A stretch of 64,000 bases of DNA from WLXB01 sp040221475 (GCA_040221475.1 JAVKEJ010000053.1:806001-870000); one strand, 5' to 3'. Positions 26,807 through 36,286 are shown, counted from the first letter of the stretch. Notes: generated from the sequence alone by a model not told the origin. Made by a program: numbers and translations.

Positions 26807-28141
26807 CTAAGGAATCAAGGGTGACCACGCCGGATCTGAAGCATCTTGAGGTGTTAACATCTCTCTTTGGTTGTACCCGGTCAAGTCAATTGAATAAAGC
26901 CTAGTGCGTCCACCAGAACCGTCTGCACGGGTCGGTGACTGCGCATAATACATTAAAACCCGGCCATTTGGGGCCCATGTGGGAGACTCCACAAGGAAGC
27001 CCTGAGCCAACAAACGCTCGTTTTCACCATTGGGCTCCATAACCCCAATATAGAAGTTACCACCACTCATACGTGTAAAGGCAATGAGGTCACCTCTCGG
27101 CGACCAGACCGGTGTTGCATAGCGGCCACTCCCAAAGCTAATTCTACGCGTTTCTGATCCATCTGAGTTCATCACGTAGATTTGTTGGCTTCCACCGCGA
27201 TCCGAGTTGAATGTTAGCTGCTTACCATCCGGAGCATAGGAGGAAGAGGTGTCGATCGCAGGGTGATTGGTCAACCTCAATGTTCGACGAGTTCTGAGAT
27301 CCATCTCATAAATTTCTGAATTGCCATCGGCGGCCATGGAAAAAGTTACTTTATTACCATCTGGTGAAAACCGCGGCGCATAGGTCATGCCCGGGAAGTC
27401 CCCCAACAGCTCTTGGCGTCCTGTATCAATGTTAAAGAGATAGACACGGGGAACATTGCGAAAATACGAGAGATACGTGATTTCTTGCGCTGTCGGCGAG
27501 AAACGCGGGGTCAAAACAAGCGCAGACCCGTCGGTGAGAAAGCGGTGTCCTGCCCCATCTTGATCCATAATCGCGAGCCGTTTGACACGTGCCGTACCCG
27601 GCCCACTCTCTGACACGTAGACAACGCGCGTATCAAAATAACCGGTTTCGCCGGTAATCTGAGTGTAAATAGCATCAGCAATAATGTGCGAAACGCGCCG
27701 CCAATTCTCTGGTTGGGTAACATAGGCTTGCCCAATCATCTGTTGTCCGCCGAAAACATCCCATAAGCGGAAAGCGACCCGAACCTGACCATTGGGCTGT
27801 GTTTCGATCTCGCCTTGCACCAAGGCTTGGGCATTCAGTGCACGCCAATCCGCAAAACGCGGCTGCACATCTAGGGAGGGTAAGGCTTGAATAAAGGCAT
27901 CCCGATCAATCGGGCTAAAAAGACCTGATCGCTCTAAGTCATTAGAAATGACAGAACTCACATCTTGCCCAATGCTCGCGGCGGCATCACCGTTTCCAGA
28001 GAAGAGCGCGACCGCAATCGGCATGGGCTCGACACGCCCCCGTGTGATGTCGATCTGAACCTGAGCTTGTGCTACCGCAGCGGTTAAGAGCGCTGCAAAT
28101 GCGATCGCCAATGAAAGCCAGCTTATACGCACACCAAACAT
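26807..28141 (-). CDS. tolB: Tol-Pal system protein TolB
   Basis: Periplasmic protein of 444 residues with a signal peptide ending near AVAQA. An N-terminal alpha/beta domain (about 30-160) is followed by a beta-propeller with repeated FSPDGNKVTFSM, YAPDGKQLTFNS and WSPRGDLIAFT blades. It shuttles between TolA and Pal. 69 bp separate it from tolA; 190 bp lie between it and pal. Confidence 0.97.
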   Translation of the reverse strand: MFGVRISWLSLAIAFAALLTAAVAQAQVQIDITRGRVEPMPIAVALFSGNGDAAASIGQDVSSVISNDLERSGLFSPIDRDAFIQALPSLDVQPRFADWRALNAQALVQGEIETQPNGQVRVAFRLWDVFGGQQMIGQAYVTQPENWRRVSHIIADAIYTQITGETGYFDTRVVYVSESGPGTARVKRLAIMDQDGAGHRFLTDGSALVLTPRFSPTAQEITYLSYFRNVPRVYLFNIDTGRQELLGDFPGMTYAPRFSPDGNKVTFSMAADGNSEIYEMDLRTRRTLRLTNHPAIDTSSSYAPDGKQLTFNSDRGGSQQIYVMNSDGSETRRISFGSGRYATPVWSPRGDLIAFTRMSGGNFYIGVMEPNGENERLLAQGFLVESPTWAPNGRVLMYYAQSPTRADGSGGRTRLYSIDLTGYNQREMLTPQDASDPAWSPLIP

Positions 28142-28210
28142 CCTTCTTTTGCCTTCATCATAATTGTTATCACGACCCAGATCCGTTCACCGCAACGTCA
28201 AAGATTTAAT

Positions 28211-29038
28211 TTAGTTGAGGCGACCCTGCGGAGAAAACGTAAATACGATTTCTTTGAAGATCTCGTATCTTTGTGGCGAGATTGGGATATTGCTACAACT
28301 CAATACAGCGGCCCGCGCACTGTCTGCAAATGTTCTAAAGGGCGGGTCTGAAAAATACCGCGCTGTGTCTTCTATAACAGCCTGCCGTACACTGCCGTCG
28401 GGTTGAATTGAAACTTTGATATCCGCTGTCAAGTCCTGAAGCCCCTCTTTCCCTGGATCAATACGCCAGCAGTTTTCAATATGTGCGCGAATAGCGTCTC
28501 GCTCACTCAGTGTGGCTCGATCTGCATTTAACAAAGTTCTTACCCGGTCATCAGGCTCGGCTTCCGTTGGCTCTTGTGGCGGGGTCGGCCTTTTGGAAAC
28601 TTCCTGCTCCAAGTTTTTCACCAGACTCACAAGCTGATCAAAAGAGTCTTCCTTTTTGGGCGGCTCCGGCTTTTTAGGTGGCTCTGGTTTGCGCGGTGGC
28701 ACAGTGACCTTGGGCACCGGGGGCGCTTCAGCAACTTGCTTCGGCTCGGGCTGAGGCGCAGGAGCTTCCGGCGGTGGCGGAGGTGGGGCCGGCTCTGGCG
28801 GCGCGGGGGCCGGTTCTGGCGCCGGCTCAGGTGGTGCAGGAGCTGGCTTTGGCTCGGGCTCTGGTTCAGGCTTTGGCTTCGGTGGTGGCGCTGCCGTCAC
28901 CTCAGCAATTTCAACCAGCTCAACAACAATAGTATCATCTACCGCAATCTTTTCGCGCTCAAAGAATGGCAGTCCAACCACCGTGACCAAAATCACGAAG
29001 CCATGCAGCGCCGTCGAAAGTAAGAAGCTTTTTCTCAC
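28211..29038 (-). CDS. tolA: Tol-Pal system protein TolA
   Basis: A 275-residue inner-membrane protein: one N-terminal helix (about 5-25), a long linker of repeated PEP/PAP units rich in proline, glutamate and alanine (about 50-130), and a C-terminal TonB/TolA domain that ends in VSIQPDGSVRQAVIEDTA and IFTFSPQGRLN. The linker is proline-rich rather than the helical lysine/alanine-rich form of E. coli. It connects TolQR in the inner membrane with TolB/Pal. Confidence 0.92.
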   Translation of the reverse strand: MRKSFLLSTALHGFVILVTVVGLPFFEREKIAVDDTIVVELVEIAEVTAAPPPKPKPEPEPEPKPAPAPPEPAPEPAPAPPEPAPPPPPPEAPAPQPEPKQVAEAPPVPKVTVPPRKPEPPKKPEPPKKEDSFDQLVSLVKNLEQEVSKRPTPPQEPTEAEPDDRVRTLLNADRATLSERDAIRAHIENCWRIDPGKEGLQDLTADIKVSIQPDGSVRQAVIEDTARYFSDPPFRTFADSARAAVLSCSNIPISPQRYEIFKEIVFTFSPQGRLN

Positions 29039-29049
29039 AGTTGTGTTGC

Positions 29050-29490
29050 CTAACGGGCTTTCGGTGGATCGGTAACCAACGCCGCATTCCTCAACCCGGC
29101 TTGATAAATCTCTGACATCACGTCCATAACGGTGCCATAGGCAAGTGACTTATCCGCACGAACATAAATACGAACGTCAGGATTTGCCTCAGTGACCGCT
29201 TTCAGGCGTGCGCCTAAATTTTTCAATTCGACTGGCGTGCTTTGCAACATCACACCATCCTTATTTATGCTCACAGTCAGGGCCTGATTGTCTTGAGGCA
29301 AACTTGGTGTTTTTGCTTCCGGCAAATCAACATCAACGCCGGTGGTTAACAGCGGCGCAGCGACGATAAAAATGACCAGCAGCACCAGCATAACATCGAC
29401 CATGGGAGTCACGTTGATCTCAGCCATAGGTCGGTAGGGCTTGCGACGCGAGCCGCCGCCGCCTTCGCTGGGCTGTACAAACATGCCCAT
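29050..29490 (-). CDS. tolR: Tol-Pal system protein TolR
   Basis: ExbD/TolR family, 146 residues. One membrane helix (about 27-47) carries the conserved aspartate in MAEINVTPMVDVMLVLLVIF, needed for proton coupling with TolQ. The periplasmic domain follows. It starts three bases after the tolQ stop. Confidence 0.97.
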   Translation of the reverse strand: MGMFVQPSEGGGGSRRKPYRPMAEINVTPMVDVMLVLLVIFIVAAPLLTTGVDVDLPEAKTPSLPQDNQALTVSINKDGVMLQSTPVELKNLGARLKAVTEANPDVRIYVRADKSLAYGTVMDVMSEIYQAGLRNAALVTDPPKAR

Positions 29491-29492
29491 AT

Positions 29493-30224
29493 CTAACTCC
29501 GCTCCTCAAGTTTCCGGGACAAAATGGCTCCGAACTCTCCGGCAAAATTCTCAAGACGTAAGGCGTAGCGATTCATGTCAGACGAAATGGAGTTGTAGGC
29601 AATAACGGCTGGAATAGCCGCCACCAATCCAAGCGCTGTCGCAAAAAGGGCTTCCGCAATGCCGGGTGCAACCGTCGCCAAACTGGTGTCACTAGAGGCC
29701 CCGATCGCGCTGAACGTATTCATAATTCCCCACACGGTTCCAAACAGCCCAACGAAAGGCGCAACCGCTCCTGTGGATGCCAAAAACGTCATCCGGCGTT
29801 GCAATTGATCCATCTCGCGTTCCAGGCTGATTCTCATCACGCGATCAATACGCTGGCCCAACACTCCAATGTTCTCTTGCTTACTCTCCCGACCTTTAGA
29901 TGACGAGCGACGCCATTCACGCATGGCCGCAACAAAAATTGATGACATAGGATCAGGGGGGCGCGCGCCAACACGATCATACAATTCTTCTAACGAACTG
30001 CCCGACCAGAATTTTTCTTCAAAACGTTCTGCCCGTTTGGTCAAAGACCGAAGCCTAAGAGCTTTATCGAAAATAATCGCCCAACTCCAAAGAGATGCCG
30101 CAGCCAAAAATAGCATCACTGACTTCACCACAAAGTCCGCTTGCAAAAATAGGCCCCAAAGAGAGAAGTCTAGTTGTGTAGCAACTTCCCCAACGGCACC
30201 GACTGTTTCAACATCCATACCCAA
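29493..30224 (-). CDS. tolQ: Tol-Pal system protein TolQ
   Basis: ExbB/TolQ proton channel subunit of 243 residues with three membrane segments (about 28-50, 145-170, 183-205). The family blocks GLFGTVWGIMNTF and GIAEALFATALGLVAAIPAVIAYN are present. Its start directly follows the ybgC stop, so expression is coupled. Confidence 0.97.
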   Translation of the reverse strand: MGMDVETVGAVGEVATQLDFSLWGLFLQADFVVKSVMLFLAAASLWSWAIIFDKALRLRSLTKRAERFEEKFWSGSSLEELYDRVGARPPDPMSSIFVAAMREWRRSSSKGRESKQENIGVLGQRIDRVMRISLEREMDQLQRRMTFLASTGAVAPFVGLFGTVWGIMNTFSAIGASSDTSLATVAPGIAEALFATALGLVAAIPAVIAYNSISSDMNRYALRLENFAGEFGAILSRKLEERS

Positions 30225-30695
30225 CTAACCCTTCTGTTTACGTAAACGTTCAAGTGTGGCTTTCAAGGCGGAGGTCAAGCGCTGCGGCTTGCCCTCTTCA
30301 TTGACAACCACCAGTTTGATTTTCAAATCCGCAACGGCCTCGCCAATGCCAGACTCATCCATCCTGTTGATCCGCTGATGCATCACCATTGAGGCTCCAC
30401 CAAGACGGTCAAGGTGAGTCCGCACGATGAGTTCATCCTCAAGTTTAGACTGACTGATGTACTTAATCTCAGCCGAATGAACAGCAAACACCAAGCCATG
30501 CGTCTCGATCATTTCAACATGATTAAGCCCATTGACACGCATCATCTCGGTGCGGGCGCGTTCAGCAAACTTGAGATAATTCGCGTGATATACCATACGT
30601 CCCGCGTCTGTCTCTTCGTAATAAACGCGTAACGGATAAAGGTGAACTGGACCGTCCATCAGGCCGGTTGAAGAGCGCGGTAAGGACACGGTCAT
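30225..30695 (-). CDS. ybgC: Acyl-CoA thioesterase YbgC
   Basis: Hotdog-fold thioesterase of 156 residues, the usual first gene of tol operons. The motif YYEETDAGRMVYHANYLKF contains the catalytic aspartate. It acts on short- to medium-chain acyl-CoA and is thought to influence membrane lipid metabolism near the Tol system. The start overlaps the end of ruvB by 4 bp. Confidence 0.95.
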   Translation of the reverse strand: MTVSLPRSSTGLMDGPVHLYPLRVYYEETDAGRMVYHANYLKFAERARTEMMRVNGLNHVEMIETHGLVFAVHSAEIKYISQSKLEDELIVRTHLDRLGGASMVMHQRINRMDESGIGEAVADLKIKLVVVNEEGKPQRLTSALKATLERLRKQKG

Positions 30696-31729
30696 TCCGC
30701 CTCACCAAGCATATCAAGTTGGGGTTGCTCTCGTTGCTGTGGCGCCGACACCCCAATGTGTCGATAGCCACTCTCAGACAACATACGACCCCGAGGCGTT
30801 CGCTGGATCAGCCCTTTCTGTATCAGGAAGGGTTCAACCACATCTTCTAACGTATCGCGTTCCTCTGCTAAAGCCGCCGATAAGGTATCCACGCCAACGG
30901 GGCCACCGCCGTAAAATTCAGCGATGCACATCAAGTAACGACGGTCCATGGCATCAAGACCAAGAATATCAACGTCGAGCCTTTGTAAAGCAGCATCCGC
31001 AGCCTTGGCGTCAACAATCTCGGTGCCTTCAACAGCAGCAAAATCCCGGACACGGCGCAAAAGACGTCCCGCAACCCGGGGTGTCCCTCTTGAGCGCTTT
31101 GCAATTTCCAACGCACCATCAGATGCCATTTTCAGGTTAAGAATGGCTGCGCCACGGGTGACAATACTGACTAAGTCATCAGGCTCATAAAATTCAAGGC
31201 GCAACGGAATACCGAAGCGGTCACGCAAAGGTGTCGTCAATAGACCTGAACGCGTTGTTGCGCCAACAAGTGTAAAAGGTTGCAATTCTATACGTACCGA
31301 ACGAGCTGCTGGTCCCTCGCCTATAATGAGATCCAGCTGGAAATCTTCCATAGCCGGATACAAAACCTCTTCTATGGCGGGATTGAGGCGATGTATCTCG
31401 TCAATAAACAGAACATCGCGCGCCTCAAGATTGGTCAAGATCGCCGCCAAGTCGCCAGCTTTCGCAATCATTGGTCCAGAGGTCGCCCGGAACCCGACGC
31501 CCAACTCTCGGGAGACGATTTGCGCCAGCGTTGTCTTACCCAGACCCGGTGGCCCATGCAGAAGAACGTGATCAAGGGGCTCACTCCGGGCCGCGGCCGC
31601 TGAGATAAAAACGCTAAGATTTTCACGCAGCGACTTTTGGCCGATGAACTCGCTTAACCGCTGTGGGCGAAGTTTCGCATCCGCATCGTCTTGTTGTTCG
31701 CCGCCTGAAACGACCCGGTCTTCAGCCAT
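30692..31729 (-). CDS. ruvB: Holliday junction branch migration ATPase RuvB
   Basis: AAA+ helicase motor of 345 residues. Walker A GPPGLGKT is at residues 59-66 and Walker B LFIDEIHRL follows; sensor 1 is in TLVGATTRSGLL, and the C-terminal winged helix has PFLIQKGLIQRTPRGRM. Works with RuvA and RuvC, both encoded just upstream. The ruvA stop overlaps its start by 8 bp. Confidence 0.98.
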   Translation of the reverse strand: MAEDRVVSGGEQQDDADAKLRPQRLSEFIGQKSLRENLSVFISAAAARSEPLDHVLLHGPPGLGKTTLAQIVSRELGVGFRATSGPMIAKAGDLAAILTNLEARDVLFIDEIHRLNPAIEEVLYPAMEDFQLDLIIGEGPAARSVRIELQPFTLVGATTRSGLLTTPLRDRFGIPLRLEFYEPDDLVSIVTRGAAILNLKMASDGALEIAKRSRGTPRVAGRLLRRVRDFAAVEGTEIVDAKAADAALQRLDVDILGLDAMDRRYLMCIAEFYGGGPVGVDTLSAALAEERDTLEDVVEPFLIQKGLIQRTPRGRMLSESGYRHIGVSAPQQREQPQLDMLGEAE

Positions 31730-32357
31730 GACTTGAAAGGTCCTTCAGTCCGTCACGGATGACGACATCCAGCGTCATATCCGCAGGCTTGTTTTGAAGC
31801 ACCCGAGATACCGCGCCAAACGCATCTGCTCGACCGTAGCCAAGGTTAACCAGAGCAGACACTGCGTCATCAACCAGTCCGGCTTTTGCTTGAGTTTCTG
31901 ATGTTGATGTTATGACTCCGGCCTTTACCGACGCTAATGCGGCATAAGATACGATCGCTGCAACCTTGTCCTTAAGTTCAGTCACGATCCGGGCCGCCAA
32001 CTTAGGACCAACACCAGAGGCGCGTGTGAAGGGGGTTTTATCCTGCGCTGCGACGGCCTCGGCAATCTGATCGGGACTGAGGGCAGACAAAATCGCCAAT
32101 GCGACTTTGTTCCCAACACCCTGAACTTTCGTGACCAGCAAGAATGCCTCGCGCTCCCGGGCCGAGGCAAACCCATACAAATGTATGTGATCTTCACGGA
32201 CATGCGTTTCAATAGACAGCGCAACCGCCTCTCCTAGTTGGGGTAGCTCGCTCAGCGTTCGCGACGAACAGAACACCTGGTACCCAACACCGGTAACATC
32301 AAGAACGGCCCAGTCATCGCCAACACTATCTAAGATACCTTTTAGCTTCGCGATCAT
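31722..32357 (-). CDS. ruvA: Holliday junction binding protein RuvA
   Basis: Tetrameric junction-binding protein, 211 residues from the ATG at 32357 (MIAKLKGILDSVG). The long frame upstream to 32423 is just the overlap with ruvC and is not used. Oligonucleotide-binding domain first, then helix-hairpin-helix blocks GVGNKVALAILSAL and GVGPKLAARIV, and a C-terminal RuvB-binding domain. The start overlaps the ruvC stop by 4 bp. Confidence 0.97.
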   Translation of the reverse strand: MIAKLKGILDSVGDDWAVLDVTGVGYQVFCSSRTLSELPQLGEAVALSIETHVREDHIHLYGFASAREREAFLLVTKVQGVGNKVALAILSALSPDQIAEAVAAQDKTPFTRASGVGPKLAARIVTELKDKVAAIVSYAALASVKAGVITSTSETQAKAGLVDDAVSALVNLGYGRADAFGAVSRVLQNKPADMTLDVVIRDGLKDLSSHG

Positions 32358-32872
32358 CGCGCGGCTCCTCCGGCGATGGCGCGCGCTAATCTCTGGCCGG
32401 ATACCCGATGATGGGCATGACAAATCGCCACTGCCAGAGCATCTGCAGCATCTGACGATGCCGCTTTGTGACCAGGGAGAAGCATCGCGACCATGGTCTC
32501 AACTTGGTGTTTATCCGCATGACCAGCCCCAACCACCGCTTTCTTGACTGCATTCGGTGTGTATTCCGAAACGCCCAATCCAGCATTTGAAGCAGCCAGC
32601 ATCGCTGCGGCCCGCGCATGTCCCAGTTTGAGCGTTGAGGTCGGATTCTTATTAACGAATGTCTCCTCGATCGCGCATTCGTTTGGTCGATGAATGTCTA
32701 TGATCTCGGTGAGATGTGAAAAAATATACTGCAGCCGAATTGCGAGACCATCCTTGGCAGATGCGCACACCGTCCCATTCGCCACTGCACTAAGGTGGTT
32801 GCCATCGACATCTATAACGCCCCATCCCGTTGCGCGAAGTCCTGGGTCTAGCCCTAAGAGCCGAATGGCCAT
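32354..32872 (-). CDS. ruvC: Holliday junction resolvase RuvC
   Basis: Endonuclease of 172 residues. The RNase-H-like fold begins LLGLDPGLRATGWGVID with the first catalytic aspartate; AIEETFVNKNPTSTLKLG carries the catalytic glutamate, and SDAADALAVAICHAH the last acidic residues. First of the ruvCAB genes, 27 bp after yebC. Confidence 0.97.
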   Translation of the reverse strand: MAIRLLGLDPGLRATGWGVIDVDGNHLSAVANGTVCASAKDGLAIRLQYIFSHLTEIIDIHRPNECAIEETFVNKNPTSTLKLGHARAAAMLAASNAGLGVSEYTPNAVKKAVVGAGHADKHQVETMVAMLLPGHKAASSDAADALAVAICHAHHRVSGQRLARAIAGGAAR

Positions 32873-32899
32873 TCGTAATTCCTGTGGTTCAGACGTCAG

Positions 32900-33643
32900 T
32901 CAGCCGAGTTCAGCTAAAATGCTGTCGTCGATCTCATAGTTGGCCGCGACATTTTGAACGTCATCGTTGTCTTCCAGCACTTCAAGCAGGTTGAAAAGCT
33001 TTTCCGCATTTTCTTTGTCAAGCTCGACCGTAGTTTGTGGACGCCAGTCCAATTTGGCGCTTTCAGGCTCGCCTAGAGCATCTTCCAAGGCTTTTTGTAC
33101 GATATTGAGATCATTGGGATCGCAGTAAATATCATGCCCGTCCTCTGAGGACTCAACATCAGCTGCGCCCGCCACAATGGCCGCTTCCATAATGCCCTCT
33201 TCATTTGCGGCATCGGCGGCGTACTTAACCAGGCCAACACGGTCAAAACTAAAAGCAACGCTATTGGTTTCACCCATTGTTCCGCCGCCCTTGTTGAAGG
33301 CCGTTCTGACCTCTGCAGCTGTGCGGTTGCGGTTATCTGTTAAGGCTTCGACAATCAGTGCAACGTTTCCCGGCCCATAGCCTTCGTATCTGGCTTCTTC
33401 ATAATTCTCACTGTCACCACCCGTCGCCTTATCTATGGCTCTTTGGATATTGTCTTTGGGCATACTTTGGGCGCGCGCCGCCGCAATGGCAGCTCTCAAC
33501 CGCGGATTGTGATCCGGGTCAGGCATACCCATTTTGGCCGAAACAGTGATTTCTTTTGCCAATTTGGTAAACAGCTTAGAGCGCTTCTTATCCTGAGCAC
33601 CCTTGCGAAACATGATATTCTTAAATTTGGAATGACCCGCCAT
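32900..33643 (-). CDS. yebC: YebC/TACO1 family protein
   Basis: 247 residues from the ATG at 33643 (MAGHSKFKNIMFRKGAQDKKR); the frame runs 40 codons further up but that part has no family likeness. YebC proteins are described as transcriptional regulators and, more recently, as translation factors that relieve stalling on proline-rich stretches. The position before ruvC is the classic context. Confidence 0.96.
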   Translation of the reverse strand: MAGHSKFKNIMFRKGAQDKKRSKLFTKLAKEITVSAKMGMPDPDHNPRLRAAIAAARAQSMPKDNIQRAIDKATGGDSENYEEARYEGYGPGNVALIVEALTDNRNRTAAEVRTAFNKGGGTMGETNSVAFSFDRVGLVKYAADAANEEGIMEAAIVAGAADVESSEDGHDIYCDPNDLNIVQKALEDALGEPESAKLDWRPQTTVELDKENAEKLFNLLEVLEDNDDVQNVAANYEIDDSILAELG

Positions 33644-33769
33644 AACACCGTCCTTGTGGCCACCAATAGCGGCGACCCACTTTATTGTAGCATACCAGAT
33701 GTTGTGTTTCTCACCCAACAATCGTTGAGCCTCTGAATGACAAGCAGACCCGGATGCTGTCAAGCGCAG

Positions 33770-34588
33770 TTACACGGCTGGGGGAAGGATTCCTGCCAAT
33801 TCTCCACCCACACGAATGGGATGGATTTGGTCTGCGAGTCCAGTGCGATCATCGGTGACTACGACTACGCCGCACAGCGTCGCGGGACCCGTGGCAGGCT
33901 CCAGCCGCTCTCCTGGAAGGCTCTCCACAAAGCGCCGCAAAGCAATCCCCGCATCCATGCCGATCACAGAATTATAAGGTCCGCACATCCCTGCGTCAGT
34001 TTGATACCCAGTACCTTCAGGAAGAATACGCGTATCCGCTGTCGGAATATGGGAATGACTTCCTACAGCAAGCGAAGCTCTTCCGTCCGCCACGCACCCC
34101 AGGGCCGTTTTTTCGCTGGTCGCCTCACCGTGAATATCCACAATAATCGCATCTGCATCCCTGCCCAGTTGAGTCCCGGCCAGAAAACCTTCCAAAGCGC
34201 GGAACGGGTCATCAATAGGCGGCATGAACAAACGGCCCATGACCTGACATACAGCGACACGCCGTCCATCGGCTGTTTGATAAAGGCCAGCGCCGAGACC
34301 TGGTGTGCCCTCTGCATAATTCAGAGGCCGCAATAAACGGGGTTCCGTTGGAATGTAATCAATGATCTCCCGTTGATCCCAGGCATGATTTCCAGTCGTA
34401 ATGACGTCGACACCAGCCGCGAATAAAGCTTCACAAATCTTGACTGTGATACCAAAGCCGTGGGCTGCATTTTCCCCACAAGCGACAACAAAATCCAGGC
34501 CAAGCCGGTCGCGTAACTCTGGCACTAAGTCAATCACAGCCTGACGGCCGACTTTGCCCATAATGTCGCCAAGGTACATCAGCCTCAT
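33770..34588 (-). CDS. YmdB-like metallophosphoesterase (TIGR00282 family)
   Basis: A 272-residue calcineurin-like phosphoesterase. Metal-binding motifs are visible: YLGDIMGKVGRQ at the start, GENAAHGFG, TTGNHAWDQREI and SHSHIPTADTRI. YmdB of this family hydrolyses cyclic AMP in Gram-positive bacteria; the substrate in alphaproteobacteria is not established. It overlaps the fau stop by 4 bp. Two cyclase-like genes lie in the same window at 45-49 kb. Confidence 0.88.
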   Translation of the reverse strand: MRLMYLGDIMGKVGRQAVIDLVPELRDRLGLDFVVACGENAAHGFGITVKICEALFAAGVDVITTGNHAWDQREIIDYIPTEPRLLRPLNYAEGTPGLGAGLYQTADGRRVAVCQVMGRLFMPPIDDPFRALEGFLAGTQLGRDADAIIVDIHGEATSEKTALGCVADGRASLAVGSHSHIPTADTRILPEGTGYQTDAGMCGPYNSVIGMDAGIALRRFVESLPGERLEPATGPATLCGVVVVTDDRTGLADQIHPIRVGGELAGILPPAV

Positions 34589-35196
34589 AGCAAGTCCTGC
34601 CCAACACGGTCGGTTTCAATAAATCGTGTCGGTGTAAAAACACCATCCAATTGGGCATCAAATGGCTCAACAGGAATGGCCTCAACCTGTTGTTCATCAA
34701 ACGCTACTCCATAGGCTGCTATATTATTGCTTTGCCTTAGATAACTTAAAGTTCGGTCATAATACCCGCCGCCAAACCCAAGCCGGAACCCGGCACTATC
34801 AAATGCGACCACTGGAACCAAAACTACACTGGGCACAAGTTCGTCAGAGTGCGCGCCCGGTTGAAAAGTCTTATAACGTCCGCTGTCTAGCGGTTGACCA
34901 ACCCGCCAAGCCTTAAAGGTCAGAACTTCACCGGACTGACCAACAACGGGCAAGCAGAGTGTGGCTCCTCGGTCTTGCAGTCGCATGAGTGCTTCTTGTG
35001 GGTCGAGTTCGTCACCGATCGCAAAGTAGCCCGCAATCACAGTCTGAGGGCCAAACTTAATATGCTGCTCTAACTGCGCGCTAAGCTGGCTAGAAGCTCT
35101 TGGATGGCTGGCTTTGACGATTTTCCGCAATGCGAGCATCTCAGACCGGAGGGCAGCCTTTTCGGCTTGGCTTTGGCCCTGGGCCGATTGTGACAT
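34585..35196 (-). CDS. fau: 5-formyltetrahydrofolate cyclo-ligase
   Basis: Converts 5-formyl-THF to 5,10-methenyl-THF with ATP. The 203-residue protein has the family blocks KAALRSEMLALRK, the glycine/aromatic motif FDSAGFRLGFGGGYYDRTL and GVAFDEQQVE. The ATG at 35196 is preferred over a TTG at 35202. It lies directly downstream of 6S RNA, the order (ssrS-fau) seen in many proteobacteria. Confidence 0.94.
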   Translation of the reverse strand: MSQSAQGQSQAEKAALRSEMLALRKIVKASHPRASSQLSAQLEQHIKFGPQTVIAGYFAIGDELDPQEALMRLQDRGATLCLPVVGQSGEVLTFKAWRVGQPLDSGRYKTFQPGAHSDELVPSVVLVPVVAFDSAGFRLGFGGGYYDRTLSYLRQSNNIAAYGVAFDEQQVEAIPVEPFDAQLDGVFTPTRFIETDRVGQDLL

Positions 35197-35221
35197 TCTC
35201 AAAACCTATACTAAAAAGGAC

Positions 35222-35381
35222 GTGGAGCCGTCACAGCCGTCGGCTAACGTGACCTCGCCATGGGCCACAGGGTTAATGTGGGCGCCGCGATCATAGAGCC
35301 AGAGCCCTACGAGAGGCAGCTCCCGATCTTACGATATCGCCCCTGGGAGTAACCACAGCCTGACGCACCAGACAGCTCCAC
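35222..35381 (-). ncRNA. ssrS: 6S RNA (SsrS)
   Basis: About 160 bases between zapA and the 5-formyl-THF cyclo-ligase gene, the classic location. The two ends pair: GTGGAGCTGTC (35381-35371 on the minus strand) with GACGGCTCCAC (35232-35222), with one G-U pair. Inside, the 5' strand of the central bubble has CTCCCAGGGGCGATATCG, which resembles the conserved CGATAT element of 6S RNA, and TCGGGAGCTGCC follows. 6S RNA mimics an open promoter and binds the housekeeping RNA polymerase in stationary phase. Exact ends are estimates from the terminal stem. Confidence 0.88.
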
Positions 35382-35390
35382 AGCCGCAAC

Positions 35391-35723
35391 TTAGGGACGT
35401 TCAAGCTTTTCAGCAAGGCTATCGATGCGTGTTGCCATTGAGTCTATTGCGGTCACGATTGCTTCTTCGGCCTCAATTCGGGCCTCACCTTTGCCGCTAC
35501 GCCTCAAATTTTCAAGTTCCCCAGCCGCATCGGAGAGCTCATCTGCGATCAAAAGCGACACCATAACCAACAGCATGCTGTCGGATACGGGGCCGGTTGA
35601 CTCCAGCAGCTTGGTGGCACGCTCGTCCAAATACCGGCCCAAACGACTCAAATGAGCCTCTTGTCCATCATCACAAGCGATCTGATAGGTTCTGCCACGC
35701 AGAGTTATCGAAACTTGGGCCAT
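35391..35723 (-). CDS. zapA: Cell division protein ZapA
   Basis: A 110-residue FtsZ-ring stabiliser. N-terminal MAQVSITLRGRTYQIAC is the typical strand start, LGRYLDERA follows, and the C-terminal half is a coiled coil. It lies directly upstream of 6S RNA and 15 bp after a coiled-coil gene. Confidence 0.92.
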   Translation of the reverse strand: MAQVSITLRGRTYQIACDDGQEAHLSRLGRYLDERATKLLESTGPVSDSMLLVMVSLLIADELSDAAGELENLRRSGKGEARIEAEEAIVTAIDSMATRIDSLAEKLERP

Positions 35724-35738
35724 ATCTATATTTTACCT

Positions 35739-36140
35739 TTAGCCCGGAGCGCCTTGTGCATGAATACTGCTATCCTTAACGGATTCTGAAGTATCGCCCG
35801 CACCTGAAGTATCAAGCGTTTCAATCGTCTGATCTAAGCGATCAGCGACCTGAGTTGCGGCAATACGCAGGCGATTATAGTCCGCTTTCACAGACTCTAA
35901 TTCAGTCTGAAGGAAATTAAGCTGCCCATTACCAGACTGAACACTCGAATCTACCTCTGCGGGCAACTCAATAGCTGCTGCAGCGCCTTCGAGACGATCA
36001 ACAGCAGCCCCTAGTCGTTTAAGCGCTTTCTCAACACGCTGGAGTCTATAGATCGCAATATCTTTCAACGGACTAGGCACCTTTTCTTGAACCACTACTG
36101 GAACATAGGCAGAGCTATAGCAAGCGTCAATCATCCACAT
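35739..36140 (-). CDS. Coiled-coil protein upstream of zapA (DUF4164-like)
   Basis: A 133-residue protein with two heptad regions (about 28-58 and 70-110) and a disordered serine-rich tail. Short coiled-coil proteins labelled DUF4164 commonly precede zapA in alphaproteobacteria; the assignment is from context and shape. It probably takes part in cell division with ZapA. An alternative ATG is at 36134. Confidence 0.6.
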   Translation of the reverse strand: MWMIDACYSSAYVPVVVQEKVPSPLKDIAIYRLQRVEKALKRLGAAVDRLEGAAAAIELPAEVDSSVQSGNGQLNFLQTELESVKADYNRLRIAATQVADRLDQTIETLDTSGAGDTSESVKDSSIHAQGAPG

Positions 36141-36286
36141 TTAGAACAAAAAACTGGCCCTGTTTAACTTCACGAAGAATTGGGTCTGTTCAGGCACGCA
36201 GCAGGTCGATATATCTTCCGCCTAACATTGAGACAGTTCAAACCTAATGTTGGTTAGCCTTCCAAATGACAGGGGAAAGAAAAGCG

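Noticed and set aside
28574..29023. Long plus-strand frame rich in arginine and tryptophan opposite tolA
   Set aside because: It is the antisense of the proline-rich TolA linker; its composition is a by-product of the PEP/PAP repeats.
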